DNA from: an uncultured bacterium
GTDB taxonomy: Bacteria; Bacteroidota; Bacteroidia; Bacteroidales; Bacteroidaceae
Reading direction: 5' to 3'
Assembly: GCA_905215555.1 (NCBI GenBank)
Contig: CAJMQU010000016.1
Span: 20,736-84,735 of the forward strand
Length of the DNA stretch: 64,000 nucleotides
Below, piece after piece: positions 36,001 through 44,800 of the stretch. Within the stretch, counting starts at the first letter, position 1, and every line of letters starts with the position of its first letter. The notes beneath the pieces are model-generated. The model did not search any database. It was not told the DNA's origin and saw nothing but the letters and a program-made list of their open reading frames with translations. A program made the translations under genes and the position numbers.

Positions 36001-37244
36001 TATCGCGCAAACTCAGGCATCTGGGTGTAATAAGTAAACTTCCCGGTCTGCCGGTTCTTCACTCCCAGCCCATAAGTCCCTATTCCCAGCCAAAGCTGTC
36101 CTTCATCATCCAAGAGGATACTGCGAACGGAAGTGGTTTTCAGCATCCGTTTCACTTCCAACAACCGATCCCAATAGAAATCCGCCTTTCGGGTATTGAC
36201 TTTATTCACTCCACCGCCAATCATACCTACCCACATCAATCCCTGACGGTCGCGCAAAAGAGAAGCCACTTCATCACTTGCGATAGAACTGTCTGATTCA
36301 CTGGGATAATAATTACTAAAAGCCTCAGAACCTGTATAATTGTCCGCCAATGGCAATACACTCAGCCCTCTGCGGGTTCCCACCCACAGAGAATGAGTTT
36401 TAAGATCTTCTGACAACGTATAGATTATATTATCTGAAATACTGGCGGGATTCTTTTCATCATAACGGTACGTAATCCAAGTCGTCTTATCCGGCCGATA
36501 AGCATCTTTCAATAAGACCAAACCGCCACGCCAGGTTCCCACCCAGATATTTTTTCTACTGTCTTGAAATACATAATGAGCTGAATTTTGTGCATTCATC
36601 TGCGGATATCTGAAATACTTACCAGTCTTCTTCTCATAACGATACAGCCCAGCATCCCATGTCCCAATCCAGATATCCCCCCGGTCATCTTCAAACAATG
36701 ACTTTATGGCGGTTCTGGGCATTACATTGCCCGTATTCTCACCACCGTAACACAAAAAGTCATCCGTATCCTCCCTGTATTCATATACTCCCCAATCTGT
36801 TGCAAACAGAATTCGTCCCTCACCGGTTATTAAGATTTGAGGAATACTATTGCCATTCATCTCTGGATTATCAATTTTCCGTATCACTCCAGTTTTCTTA
36901 TCCAGAACATTCAGTCCGCTGTAAGTACCAATCCAAAGGCGATGTTTGGTATCCTCCGCCACACAGAACACATTATTATTGGTCAACAAATCAGCACGGA
37001 AAAGATTGGATTTATAGGTAGTGAGCGAATAACCATCGTACTGAAAAAGTCCGTTACGGGTAGATATCCAGATATATCCGTCGCGATCCTGATAGACAGA
37101 TTGCACATCTTTACTGGGCAGACTATTCAGTATAGACGAGGACTTAAACATCAAGGAGTTAGATTTAGGCGTTGCTATAGCCAGACACATCAAAGGGAAA
37201 AATATTCCAAAACAAAAAATAAAGCCCCGAATTTTTTCTTTCAT
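33051..37244 (-). CDS. Hybrid two-component system regulator 2 (propeller-Y_Y_Y-HK-RR-AraC)
   Basis: 1397 residues with the same order as regulator 1: signal peptide, Reg_prop propellers (about 35-690), Y_Y_Y (ending VVILPPPWKTWWAY), transmembrane helix, HisKA with His874, HATPase (DNGPGIS), a Glu/Asp-rich linker (about 1085-1125), receiver with Asp1184 (DVMMPEMDG) and AraC helix-turn-helix (ISELAYAVGYNDPRYFSNSFKK). The start at MKEKIRGF aligns with regulator 1; in-frame ATGs at 37253 and 37262 and a TTG at 37268 are alternatives. It precedes the seven-gene module A operon and diverges from GH154. The DNA-binding parts of the two regulators are nearly the same, so cross-recognition of operators is plausible. 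Confidence 0.95.
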   Translation of the reverse strand: MKEKIRGFIFCFGIFFPLMCLAIATPKSNSLMFKSSSILNSLPSKDVQSVYQDRDGYIWISTRNGLFQYDGYSLTTYKSNLFRADLLTNNNVFCVAEDTKHRLWIGTYSGLNVLDKKTGVIRKIDNPEMNGNSIPQILITGEGRILFATDWGVYEYREDTDDFLCYGGENTGNVMPRTAIKSLFEDDRGDIWIGTWDAGLYRYEKKTGKYFRYPQMNAQNSAHYVFQDSRKNIWVGTWRGGLVLLKDAYRPDKTTWITYRYDEKNPASISDNIIYTLSEDLKTHSLWVGTRRGLSVLPLADNYTGSEAFSNYYPSESDSSIASDEVASLLRDRQGLMWVGMIGGGVNKVNTRKADFYWDRLLEVKRMLKTTSVRSILLDDEGQLWLGIGTYGLGVKNRQTGKFTYYTQMPEFARYHGISTVMSMMQHSVTGHIWIAAYDGGVYEVDKHAPVSQRVKSYYAQDVEWLAGSCVFYIYEDSKHNLWFATRNGVSMRTADGKAVRFDNLQVGGSLMKNVHTMYLTEGSDGDMWVASNTHGVLRLHCDDKGNYTVSDYATTNGKLNSVYADCIYKDAKGRIWVGTGGSGLNLYDESTDTFLPVHAKWNLPGDAVVGIQSDKEGNLWLGTNAGLIKLTIADDMENVTFRLYTTVDGLQDNIFIRSSQAVAADGEMFFGGHRGYNSFYPDKQQEQNFSSSVTVTDIKIYNQPWGSLPTKERMAISQLSPGFADEIQLDYWHNNFSIEFSALEYVNPNRNQYAYQLAGFDTDWQYTGGSKRFAYYNNLKPGTYTFRLKASNANGIWDEETLQMKVVILPPPWKTWWAYTLYIICICGMIYYTFRVIRNRIRLRNALHLREMEQAKAEEVNHAKLQFFTNITHELLTPLTILSASVDELKRTAPAYKEQYRVMNNNINRLIRLLQQILEFRKAETGNLKLRVSQGDLAQFVHRSLDSFRPLMKKKDIQFRISCSLEPFNAYFDPDKLDKILYNLLSNASKYNRSGGMVSVELSANDDRTARLVVKDNGPGISAEAQKNLFKRFYEGDYRKFKTIGTGIGLSLVRDLIVLHHGTISVESEEGKGTVFTVNLPVLRMSYAEDEIEESLPTDAEETRNELMTEEFKDDISDDIEEENEESVTPKALRSLLIVEDNEELLQLMTKLLGADYIIHTANNGREAVEVVEQEEIDLIVSDVMMPEMDGIEFCQYIKNKFETSHIPVILLTAKNKEEDRVEAYESGADGFISKPFNLSVLHARISNLLRSRERMGKDFKKQLVFEAKELNYTSVDEDFLQRAIDCVNRHLDEPEFDQARLLEEMHMAKSTFFRKLKSLTGLSYVSFIRNIRMKAACRIMEEQKHIRISELAYAVGYNDPRYFSNSFKKEFGMLPSEYLERFTSNCTVEDDVSES

Positions 37245-37296
37245 AGTAAGCATTGCCTTCATAGTCAATGGGAATTACTTGATTAATAACACCCGG

Positions 37297-37304
37297 CAAA
37301 TATA
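37297..37304 (-). promoter_or_regulatory. Putative -7 element of hybrid regulator 2
   Basis: Minus-strand TATATTTG fits TAnnTTTG and is 53 bp upstream of the MKEK start. No -33 TTTG at 19-21 bp. Confidence 0.42.
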
Positions 37305-37394
37305 CGTAAATATATCTAAAACAATCTTATTCTTTGGTAATATTATATTTCAATTACCCCATCGGGACATATCTGAGATACACTTGCTACGGTC

Positions 37395-37427
37395 CGGATA
37401 CAATTCGGATAAGAACCGAATAAGGCT
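37395..37427. repeat. 11-bp direct repeat (3 units) in the regulator 2/GH154 divergent region
   Basis: CGGATACAATT, CGGATAAGAAC and CGAATAAGGCT begin at 37395, 37406 and 37417, exactly 11 bp apart, half the 22-bp period seen elsewhere. They lie about 115 bp upstream of the GH154 start. Confidence 0.6.
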
Positions 37428-37541
37428 GAAAGAATGATATTGGTCCAAAATTACCCCTTTTTGACCTCAAAATAGTCACTCCTTTTGCATAGAAAGTACT
37501 TTCTTTGCGAAGGAATATTCTTACCATATAATACACACATA

Positions 37542-39560
37542 ATGATGAAAACCGTATTTTCTAAAATGACCGGAGGATTACTACTGTTTGCTTTATTATT
37601 TTCTTTAAAAGTAAACGCATCCTCATCACAGACCGCAAACGATTCTGTATTTCACTTAGTACGCCCGGATTATCGTCTGAGCCCTCTTACCGGAATGACA
37701 CGCCAGCATTGGCTGGATGCCGCCACCTATCTGCTGGACGGAGCATTCAGTTATATCCACACGTTGGACGACCCGATGCACTTCCCCAAACAGCCGGGAA
37801 AAAGTTACCCGGCTGATGGAAAGCCCAACAAGACCGAGAACCTGGAAGGGCTTTGCCGTACCATGTTCGTAGCCATTCCCCTGTTGAAAGAAAATCCCGC
37901 TTTAGAACTGAACGGGATTAAAGTAGGAGATTACTATCGGCAGCAATTACGCAATATGATTGATCCGACAAAACCCGGATATATCCAGCATCTTAAAGGA
38001 GGACCGAGCCAGACACTCGTCGAATTCGGAGCACTTGCCTTATCGCTGACCGTGATGCCGGAAATTATCTGGGAACCGCTGACACAGCAAGAAAAAGATG
38101 CTCTTGCAGCACTGATGCTCAGTTATGGCAACGGACCGACAATCGGTTCGAACTGGCGTTTCTTCAATATATTTGTGATGTCCTTCTTCAAGGAGCACGG
38201 TTATACGGTCAAGGACAATTATCTGAATGAATTGCTTCAAAAGTCATTGGACCAATACCGTGGTTGCGGTTGGTATAATGATAGTCCGGCCTACGATTAT
38301 TACAGTATGTGGGCATTCCAGATGTACGGCATGATTTGGGCACATTACTACGGAGATAAATTTAATCCGGAAGCCGGACGTCAGTTTGTTGATAACTTCC
38401 GCGATTTGATTCCCAACTACCCGTATATGTTTGCCGAAGACGGTAAGATGAATATGTATGGACGCAGCATCACTTACCGCATAGCAACCGTGGTACCTTT
38501 CCCGTTGATGGGGTGGCTCAACGATCCATCCGTCAACTACGGGTGGATGCGCCGTATCGCTTCTTCCACAATACTTCAGTTCCTCGAAAATCCCGCATTG
38601 CTGAAAGACCGCGTTCCGACCTTGGGATTCTATGGAGCCTTCGAGCCTGCCGTGCAGATATACAGTTGCCGTGGCAGTGTATACTGGATGGGGAAAGTAT
38701 TTCTGGGATTACTGTTGCCTGCCGACAATCCGTTTTGGACAGCTATAGAAAATAATGGAGCTTGGGAGAAAGAGCTAAAGCCGGATAGAGTATACAATAA
38801 ATTCATGGAAGGTTCGAACACACTGGTGACCAACTATCCCAACAGCGGTAGTTCCGAAATACGGGCATGGTGCCATGAAACGGTGGCCAAGGATTGGCAG
38901 AAATTCCGTTCGACCGAGAATTACAATAAGCTGTCCTATAACACGGCATTCCCCTGGATGGCAGACAGCCCCGATGGAAAAGTATCAATGAACTATGCCA
39001 TTTTGAATGCCAAACAACAATGGGAAGTGCTTCGCCTCTATACTTTCAGAAAGTTTGAAGACGGTATCTATTATCGGGATGCGGAACTTGAAACCAATCC
39101 TGAAATCAAGTTCCGTCTGGCAGATATCCCGCTTCCCAACGGTATTCTCCGCGTAGACAAAGTGTCCTTCCCTGTCAGTACCCACTTGCGCTATGGGCAT
39201 TATTCTCTGCCGGAATTGGACAAACCTGTTATAACCAAGGAAAGAAAGATTGGAGAACATACAGTTTACTGCACTGATAACGGTGCCTATCAAACGGCCC
39301 TCATCAATCTTCAAGGTTGGACAGAAGTCGAATTTGTGCAAACAAAAGGATTGCATCCGGTAAGCGATAGATGTTCCGTAATCAATGCAGCGACCACCCA
39401 TTCCGGTGATAAAATTTTCATAACGCTGCAATTGTGGAAAAAGAGTGGCAAATCATTCACAAAGAAAGAACTGACACCCGTGGAGTCTTTTGAACAGAAC
39501 GGGGATACGGTAACCATCCATTTTTCCGATGGTACAGTGAAGACAGTATCTTTCCACTGA
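37542..39560 (+). CDS. GH154 (DUF2264) beta-glucuronidase, long form
   Basis: 672 residues, DUF2264 with an extra C-terminal beta-rich part (about residues 400-672). The catalytic-barrel landmarks agree with the shorter paralogue: MTRQHWLDAATYLL, ENLEGLCRTMFVAIPLL, YGNGPTIGSNWRFFNIF, CGWYNDSPAYDYYSMWAF and MYGRSITYRIA. Signal peptide after MMKTVFSKM (…SLKVNAS). The start at 37542 is chosen because the frame's first codon at 37485 gives a non-signal N-terminus; 37545 is equally possible. It is the only plus-strand gene of the carbohydrate locus and diverges from regulator 2. Probable exo-beta-glucuronidase on arabinogalactan side chains, by family; the tail may alter specificity. Confidence 0.85.
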   Translation: MMKTVFSKMTGGLLLFALLFSLKVNASSSQTANDSVFHLVRPDYRLSPLTGMTRQHWLDAATYLLDGAFSYIHTLDDPMHFPKQPGKSYPADGKPNKTENLEGLCRTMFVAIPLLKENPALELNGIKVGDYYRQQLRNMIDPTKPGYIQHLKGGPSQTLVEFGALALSLTVMPEIIWEPLTQQEKDALAALMLSYGNGPTIGSNWRFFNIFVMSFFKEHGYTVKDNYLNELLQKSLDQYRGCGWYNDSPAYDYYSMWAFQMYGMIWAHYYGDKFNPEAGRQFVDNFRDLIPNYPYMFAEDGKMNMYGRSITYRIATVVPFPLMGWLNDPSVNYGWMRRIASSTILQFLENPALLKDRVPTLGFYGAFEPAVQIYSCRGSVYWMGKVFLGLLLPADNPFWTAIENNGAWEKELKPDRVYNKFMEGSNTLVTNYPNSGSSEIRAWCHETVAKDWQKFRSTENYNKLSYNTAFPWMADSPDGKVSMNYAILNAKQQWEVLRLYTFRKFEDGIYYRDAELETNPEIKFRLADIPLPNGILRVDKVSFPVSTHLRYGHYSLPELDKPVITKERKIGEHTVYCTDNGAYQTALINLQGWTEVEFVQTKGLHPVSDRCSVINAATTHSGDKIFITLQLWKKSGKSFTKKELTPVESFEQNGDTVTIHFSDGTVKTVSFH

Positions 39561-39621
39561 TGCCGGTTCGGAAGGAATAGTTATCTTTGCCTAAAAGCGA
39601 AGATAAGCTGCACCTCAGCAT

Positions 39622-39647
39622 AACTTTTTCATGCAAGCATGAAAGTT
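39622..39647 (+). terminator. Hairpin after GH154, weak terminator candidate
   Basis: AACTTTTTCATGC (39622-39634) pairs with GCATGAAAGTT (39637-39647) with a 2-nt gap and one bulge region. Only a weak T tract follows. It lies between GH154 and hemW, where a transcript end is expected. Confidence 0.35.
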
Positions 39648-39664
39648 CTGCTTTCGGTTTGCAC

Positions 39665-39672
39665 TATCTTTG
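39665..39672 (+). promoter_or_regulatory. Putative -7 element of hemW
   Basis: TATCTTTG matches TAnnTTTG and lies 22 bp before the ATG. A second TATCTTTG is at 39583-39590. Neither has a good -33 partner. Confidence 0.42.
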
Positions 39673-39693
39673 CCGTCCTAAAACGGTACGATC

Positions 39694-40827
39694 ATGGCAG
39701 GCATTTATATACATATTCCTTTTTGCAAGACTCGTTGCATCTATTGCGATTTCTACTCCACCACCCATTCGGAATTAAAGTCGCGTTACATCCGCACCCT
39801 TTGCCGCGAACTGACAGAGCGTAAAGGATATCTGAAAGGAGAAGCCGTCGAAACGATTTATTTCGGCGGCGGAACTCCTTCGCAATTGTCTGAAGAAGAC
39901 TTTAAGGAGATTTTCAAGACCATCGAGCAGGTTTATGGCATGAAAGAGGTAAAGGAAATAACCCTTGAAGCAAATCCGGATGACCTTACGGAAGAATATG
40001 CCGGAATGCTGTCTACGTTGCCTTTCAACCGCATCAGCATGGGAATACAAACCTTTGACGATGCCACTTTGCAATTGCTCAACAGGCGGCATAATGCCGC
40101 GCAAGCCATCGAAGCCGTAGGACGTTGCCGTCGCGCAGGTTTCCGAAATATCAGCATCGACCTCATCTACGGTTTGCCGGGAGAAACCAATGAACGTTGG
40201 AAGCGAGACTTACAACAAGCTGTCAGTCTTGAAGTAGAGCATATTTCCGCCTATCACCTTACGTACGAAGAAGGCACTCCCATCTACGACATGTTACTTT
40301 CCCACCGCATCCGCGAAGTGGATGAAGAAAGTAGTGTACACTTCTTTTCCTCGCTGATAGAGGCACTGACTACCGCCGGATACGAACATTACGAGATTTC
40401 CAATTTCTGCAAACCGGGGATGTACTCCAGGCATAATACATCCTACTGGCAAGGAATTCCTTATCTGGGATGTGGGCCTTCGGCACATTCATTCAACACC
40501 CTTACAAGAGAATGGAACATCGCGTCTCTAGAGAAGTATATGCGTTCCATTGAAGAAGGCCACCGGAAGTTTGAAACCGAATACCGGGATATCACTACCT
40601 GCTATAACGAATGTATCATGACAGCACTCCGCACAAGGTGGGGAGTCTCTATGCTATATGTGGAACAAACGTTCGGTACCGAATTATGGCAATACTGCAT
40701 GGATATGGCACTCCCCTATCTGAAAAGCGGCAAGCTGGAACTAAAAGATGACTACTTGTGCCTGACGCAAGAGGGTATATTCATATCGGACGGTATTATC
40801 AGTGACTTGATGTTTGTTGAAGAATAG
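39694..40827 (+). CDS. hemW: HemW, radical SAM heme chaperone
   Basis: 377 residues. CKTRCIYCDFY gives the CxxxCxxC cluster motif (Cys11, Cys15, Cys18) for the 4Fe-4S cluster. The residue two after the last Cys is Phe, not the fourth Cys of true HemN, which marks HemW. YFGGGTPSQL, ANPDDLTEEY and IDLIYGLPGET are further family motifs, and a HemN_C-like region closes the protein (about 290-370). HemW binds heme and is thought to deliver it to respiratory enzymes; many databases still name it oxygen-independent coproporphyrinogen oxidase. Cytoplasmic. It marks the end of the carbohydrate locus and has no functional link to its neighbours. Confidence 0.92.
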   Translation: MAGIYIHIPFCKTRCIYCDFYSTTHSELKSRYIRTLCRELTERKGYLKGEAVETIYFGGGTPSQLSEEDFKEIFKTIEQVYGMKEVKEITLEANPDDLTEEYAGMLSTLPFNRISMGIQTFDDATLQLLNRRHNAAQAIEAVGRCRRAGFRNISIDLIYGLPGETNERWKRDLQQAVSLEVEHISAYHLTYEEGTPIYDMLLSHRIREVDEESSVHFFSSLIEALTTAGYEHYEISNFCKPGMYSRHNTSYWQGIPYLGCGPSAHSFNTLTREWNIASLEKYMRSIEEGHRKFETEYRDITTCYNECIMTALRTRWGVSMLYVEQTFGTELWQYCMDMALPYLKSGKLELKDDYLCLTQEGIFISDGIISDLMFVEE

Positions 40828-40838
40828 ACAAACAGATA

Positions 40839-40869
40839 GTTGTAATATAACAAGAAAGCCTTACCTTTG
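40839..40869 (+). promoter_or_regulatory. Promoter of the ECF sigma gene
   Basis: GTTG (40839-40842), 19 bp, then TACCTTTG (40862-40869): three of four -33 positions and a full -7 match. It supports the ATG at 40900 rather than the in-frame TTG at 40867. Confidence 0.62.
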
Positions 40870-40899
40870 TCCCCCGACACTACTAAACGTCTGAACCCT

Positions 40900-41448
40900 A
40901 TGACCGAACAAGAAGTCAGAAGATATTTGCGGAAAATGAGCGAGCAGGATTCTCAGACTGCTTTTCGGGATTTCTATAACATGACGTATGATCGCTTGTT
41001 CCGTATTGCCTACTACTATACCCATCATGAAGAATGGTCACAGGAAATCGTACTCGATGTATTCCTGAAACTTTGGGAGCACCGCAAACAGTTATCAGAT
41101 ATTACCAATATCGAAGATTATTGCTTCATTCTTGTTAAAAATGCTTCGCTGAACTACATCGAGAAAGAGGAACGATACCCCACTCTATCTACCGGCACAC
41201 TGCAAGAGCCAACCGACCAAGCTGTATCTCCTGAGGACACTTTGATTAGCGAAGAACTTTTTGCCCGCTATGTAAAAGCCCTCGACCGATTACCGAAACG
41301 ATGTCGGGAAGTCTTCATTCGTATTCGTGAAGAGAAACAAACATATGCACAAGTAGCAGAAGAACTCGAGATCAGCACGAAAACAGTAGATGCACAATTA
41401 CAAAAAGCTACAATACGCCTGAAAGAGATTCTAAATAGTAATCAATAG
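40900..41448 (+). CDS. ECF-type RNA polymerase sigma factor
   Basis: 182 residues. Region 2 spans about 20-85 (AFRDFYNMTYDRLFRIAYYY, EIVLDVFLKLWEHR) and region 4 about 120-175 (LDRLPKRCREVFIRI, TYAQVAEELEISTKTVDAQLQKATIRL). This is the Bacteroidetes sigma-70 type that normally pairs with a FecR anti-sigma factor and a TonB receptor. Here the next gene is a SusC without the signalling STN domain, and the FecR gene lies at 50861, about 9.4 kb further on the same strand. I infer that this sigma and that FecR are partners. The promoter just upstream places the start at this ATG. Confidence 0.92.
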   Translation: MTEQEVRRYLRKMSEQDSQTAFRDFYNMTYDRLFRIAYYYTHHEEWSQEIVLDVFLKLWEHRKQLSDITNIEDYCFILVKNASLNYIEKEERYPTLSTGTLQEPTDQAVSPEDTLISEELFARYVKALDRLPKRCREVFIRIREEKQTYAQVAEELEISTKTVDAQLQKATIRLKEILNSNQ

Positions 41449-41825
41449 TCAATTCAATACCAATATCACTTTATCATTAAGAATTTAAATTACCCGGTGA
41501 ACTTCATTTATTCCTTTCCCTACCCCATTAACACATGTTAGCTATTAGTTAAAAAACAATAGCAAATCAAAATTATCCTCCAGATATTACATTTCATATA
41601 GTTTTACCACAGATATAATCACCAATACACCACTGATATACAAGCAAATAAACACACCACACACAAACTTCAAAATAAGTAACAAGTTATATAGCAAAAT
41701 GGTCATTTTTTAATATACTCACCGTATTTCAGAACATTAACGTTATAAATTTCTATAATTTAAACTTAATGTCTACTTTTACAAAAGTCAAGATTAACCC
41801 TATTTAGCTTTTTATCTAATTAATT
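41449..41825. other. AT-rich leader region between sigma gene and SusC
   Basis: 377 bp without a gene. A possible promoter is TTTC (41750-41753), 20 bp, TACTTTTA (41774-41781), an imperfect match to TTTG/TAnnTTTG. CCACAGATAT (41607) and CCACTGATAT (41630) start 23 bp apart, a weak two-unit echo of the arrays seen elsewhere. No terminator after the sigma gene is evident. Confidence 0.5.
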
Positions 41826-44800
41826 ATGAGAATGAAATTATTAATGCTATTGCCTTGTTTCTTAATAGGAATGGGACATGTTACGGCTCAGACTTCACAA
41901 GTCACAGGTGTTGTCATTTCAGGAGAAGACAACGAACCTATCATCGGAGCTTCGGTTTTGGTAGTGAGCACTACAATGGGTGCAACAACAGACATTGATG
42001 GCAAGTTTGTTATCACCAATGTCCCCAGCTCAGCAAAAAAAATCCGAATTTCGTTTATCGGTTTCAAGCCTCAGGAAATCAACATTGTGCGCGGAGGTGC
42101 CATGAAAGTAGTGATGGAACCTGATACCGAAATCTTGGAAGAAGTGGTTATCACCGGTATGACCAAAGTAGACAAGCGACTATTTACCGGAGCCGCTGAC
42201 CAATTGACAGCAGCAGACGTAAAATTAGACGGTATGGCTGATATCAGCCGTGGATTGGAAGGACGTTCTGCAGGTGTATCAGTACAGAATGTATCCGGTA
42301 CGTTCGGTACTGCACCTAAAATTCGTGTGCGTGGCGCCACTTCCATTTATGGTAACTCCAAACCTTTATGGGTAGTAGATGGAGTAATCATGGACGATGT
42401 CATTGAAATCGGCGCCAATGACCTATCTTCGGGTGACGCCAACACACTGATCAGTTCGGCAATTGCAGGCTTAAATTCGGATGATATAGAAAGTTTTCAA
42501 ATTCTAAAAGACGGGTCAGCAACCTCTATTTACGGTGCACGTGCTATGGCAGGTGTAATCGTCGTCAATACCAAAAAAGGTAAAGCAGGAACCAGCCGTT
42601 TTAGTTATACGGGAGAGTTTACCACCCGAATGAAACCTAACTACAAGACCTTCAACATCATGAACTCGCAAGACCAGATGGGTGTATATAAGGAACTACA
42701 GAATAAAGGATGGCTGAATTTGTCGGGCACTTATCGTGCAGCAAACAGTGGCGTTTACGGCAAGATGTACCATCTAATCAATAGCTACGACCCAGAAACA
42801 GGACAATTTGGATTGCTAAACAACGCCATCAGCCGCAATGCCTACCTCCGTCAAGCAGAGTACCGAAATACCGATTGGTTCGATCTTCTTTTCAGCAACT
42901 CACTGATGATGAACCACTCCGTCAGTATGTCCAGTGGTACAGATAAAGCAACTACATATGTATCATTAAGTGTCATGACAGATCCAGGCTGGATGAAAGG
43001 TACCAACGTGCAACGCTATACAGCCAATCTGAACTCTACCTATAACTTGAGTAAAGACTTGTCACTGACAATTCTTGCAAATGGAGCATATCGTAAACAA
43101 AAAGCACCGGGAACAATTGGCCAGACACGCGACAAGGTGACCGGCGAGGTTTCCCGCGGATTCGATATCAACCCATATTCTTATGCGTTAAATACTTCAC
43201 GCACACTGAATCCTGACGAACTATATACTCGTAATTATGCAGACTTCAACATCTTCAACGAACTGAAGTCAAACAGTATCGACCTGAATGTGGTAGACTT
43301 GAAATTTCAAGGCGAACTAAAATGGAAACCCGTCAAAGGACTTGAGCTCAGCATGCTGGGAGCAGCAAAGTATTCAACTTCCTCACAAGAACACAAAATA
43401 CTCGAAAATTCTAATCAGGCAATGGCCTATCGCGCAATGGACGATGCCACCATGCGTAAAAACAATAACTGGCTTTATACAGATCCGGATATACTGAATT
43501 CGCTTCCCTTCAGTATCTTGCCTAAAGGAGGATTCTACAATAAAACGGACTACCGTATGTTCAGCTATGATTTCCGTGCATCTGCATCTTACAACACGGT
43601 ATTTAACGAAGACCATATCGTAAATCTATATGCCGGTCTGGAAGCCAATGCACAAGATCGTTCCAATAATTCTTTCGACGGGTGGGGTATGCAGTATCTG
43701 AACGGTGAAATCCCCTATTTCGATTATAATGCGTTCAAGAAGATGCGCGAAGATAATTCCAACTACTATTCTCTATCAAATACCAAAAGAAGAACACTGG
43801 CCTACTTCGCAACAGGTACTTATTCTTACAAAGGACGCTATAGCATTACAGGAACATTTCGCTACGAAGGCTCAAACCGCTTAGGCAAAGCCCGTTCGGC
43901 ACGCTGGCTTCCTACATGGAATATTGGTGGTGCATGGAACATGCATGAAGAAAACTTCTTTGAAAGCCTGCAACCAACTTTATCACACATGACATTAAAG
44001 GCTTCCTACAGTTTGACAGCAGATGCAGGTCCTGCAGATGTTACAAACTCCTTTGTAAACATCAATAGCTACACTCCTTGGCGTCCCAGTGCATCATTGG
44101 GTGAAACCGGACTAAAAATTATAGAACTGGAAAACGGTGATCTTACTTATGAAAAGAAACATGAACTAAACATAGGAATGGACCTTGGCTTCCTTGACAA
44201 CCGTATCAACGTAGAATTGGCATGGTACAAACGTGACAATTATGACTTGATCGGTGCAGTACTGACACAAGGTGTAGGAGGCGAAACACGCCGTGATGCC
44301 AATCTTGCATCCATGAGTTCACGAGGTTTCGAAGCATCATTGTCTACCCGTAACATTGTAACCAGAGATTTCCAATGGTCTACAGACTTCATTTTCGGTT
44401 ACAGCAAAACCAAGATCACAGATTTAAAGTCCCAAACTACCTTGTTCGATCTCGTAACCGGCTACGGACAACGCGAAGGATATGAATGGGGAAGTATTTT
44501 CTCTATCCCGTTTGTCGGACTTGACGAAGATGGTTTCCCTACTTATATGTGGGGCGACAAGTTAGTCAACAAGACCAACTATGGAAACATTAATTTCCAG
44601 CAAGTGGAAAACATAGACTTTTTGAAATATGAAGGTCCGAAAGATCCGACCATTACCGGTAGCTTCGGAAACATCTTTACCTACAAAAATTTCCGTCTGA
44701 ATGTGTTCATCACCTATTCGGCAGGAAACAAAGTAAGACTCGACCCGGAATTTGCCAGTTCATACAATGACCTAGACGCCACTCCCAAGGATTTCAAAAA

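Noticed and set aside
39587..39778. Short open frames overlapping the hemW start
   Set aside because: They are out of frame with hemW, whose cluster motif begins at residue 11 of the chosen frame.
40867..40899. N-terminal extension of the sigma factor from a TTG
   Set aside because: The extension overlaps the TACCTTTG promoter element; the ATG at 40900 gives the usual ECF start.
41607..41660. A further 23-bp array upstream of the cassette SusC
   Set aside because: Only two recognisable units (41607 and 41630); the third position does not hold the step, so it is too weak to call.
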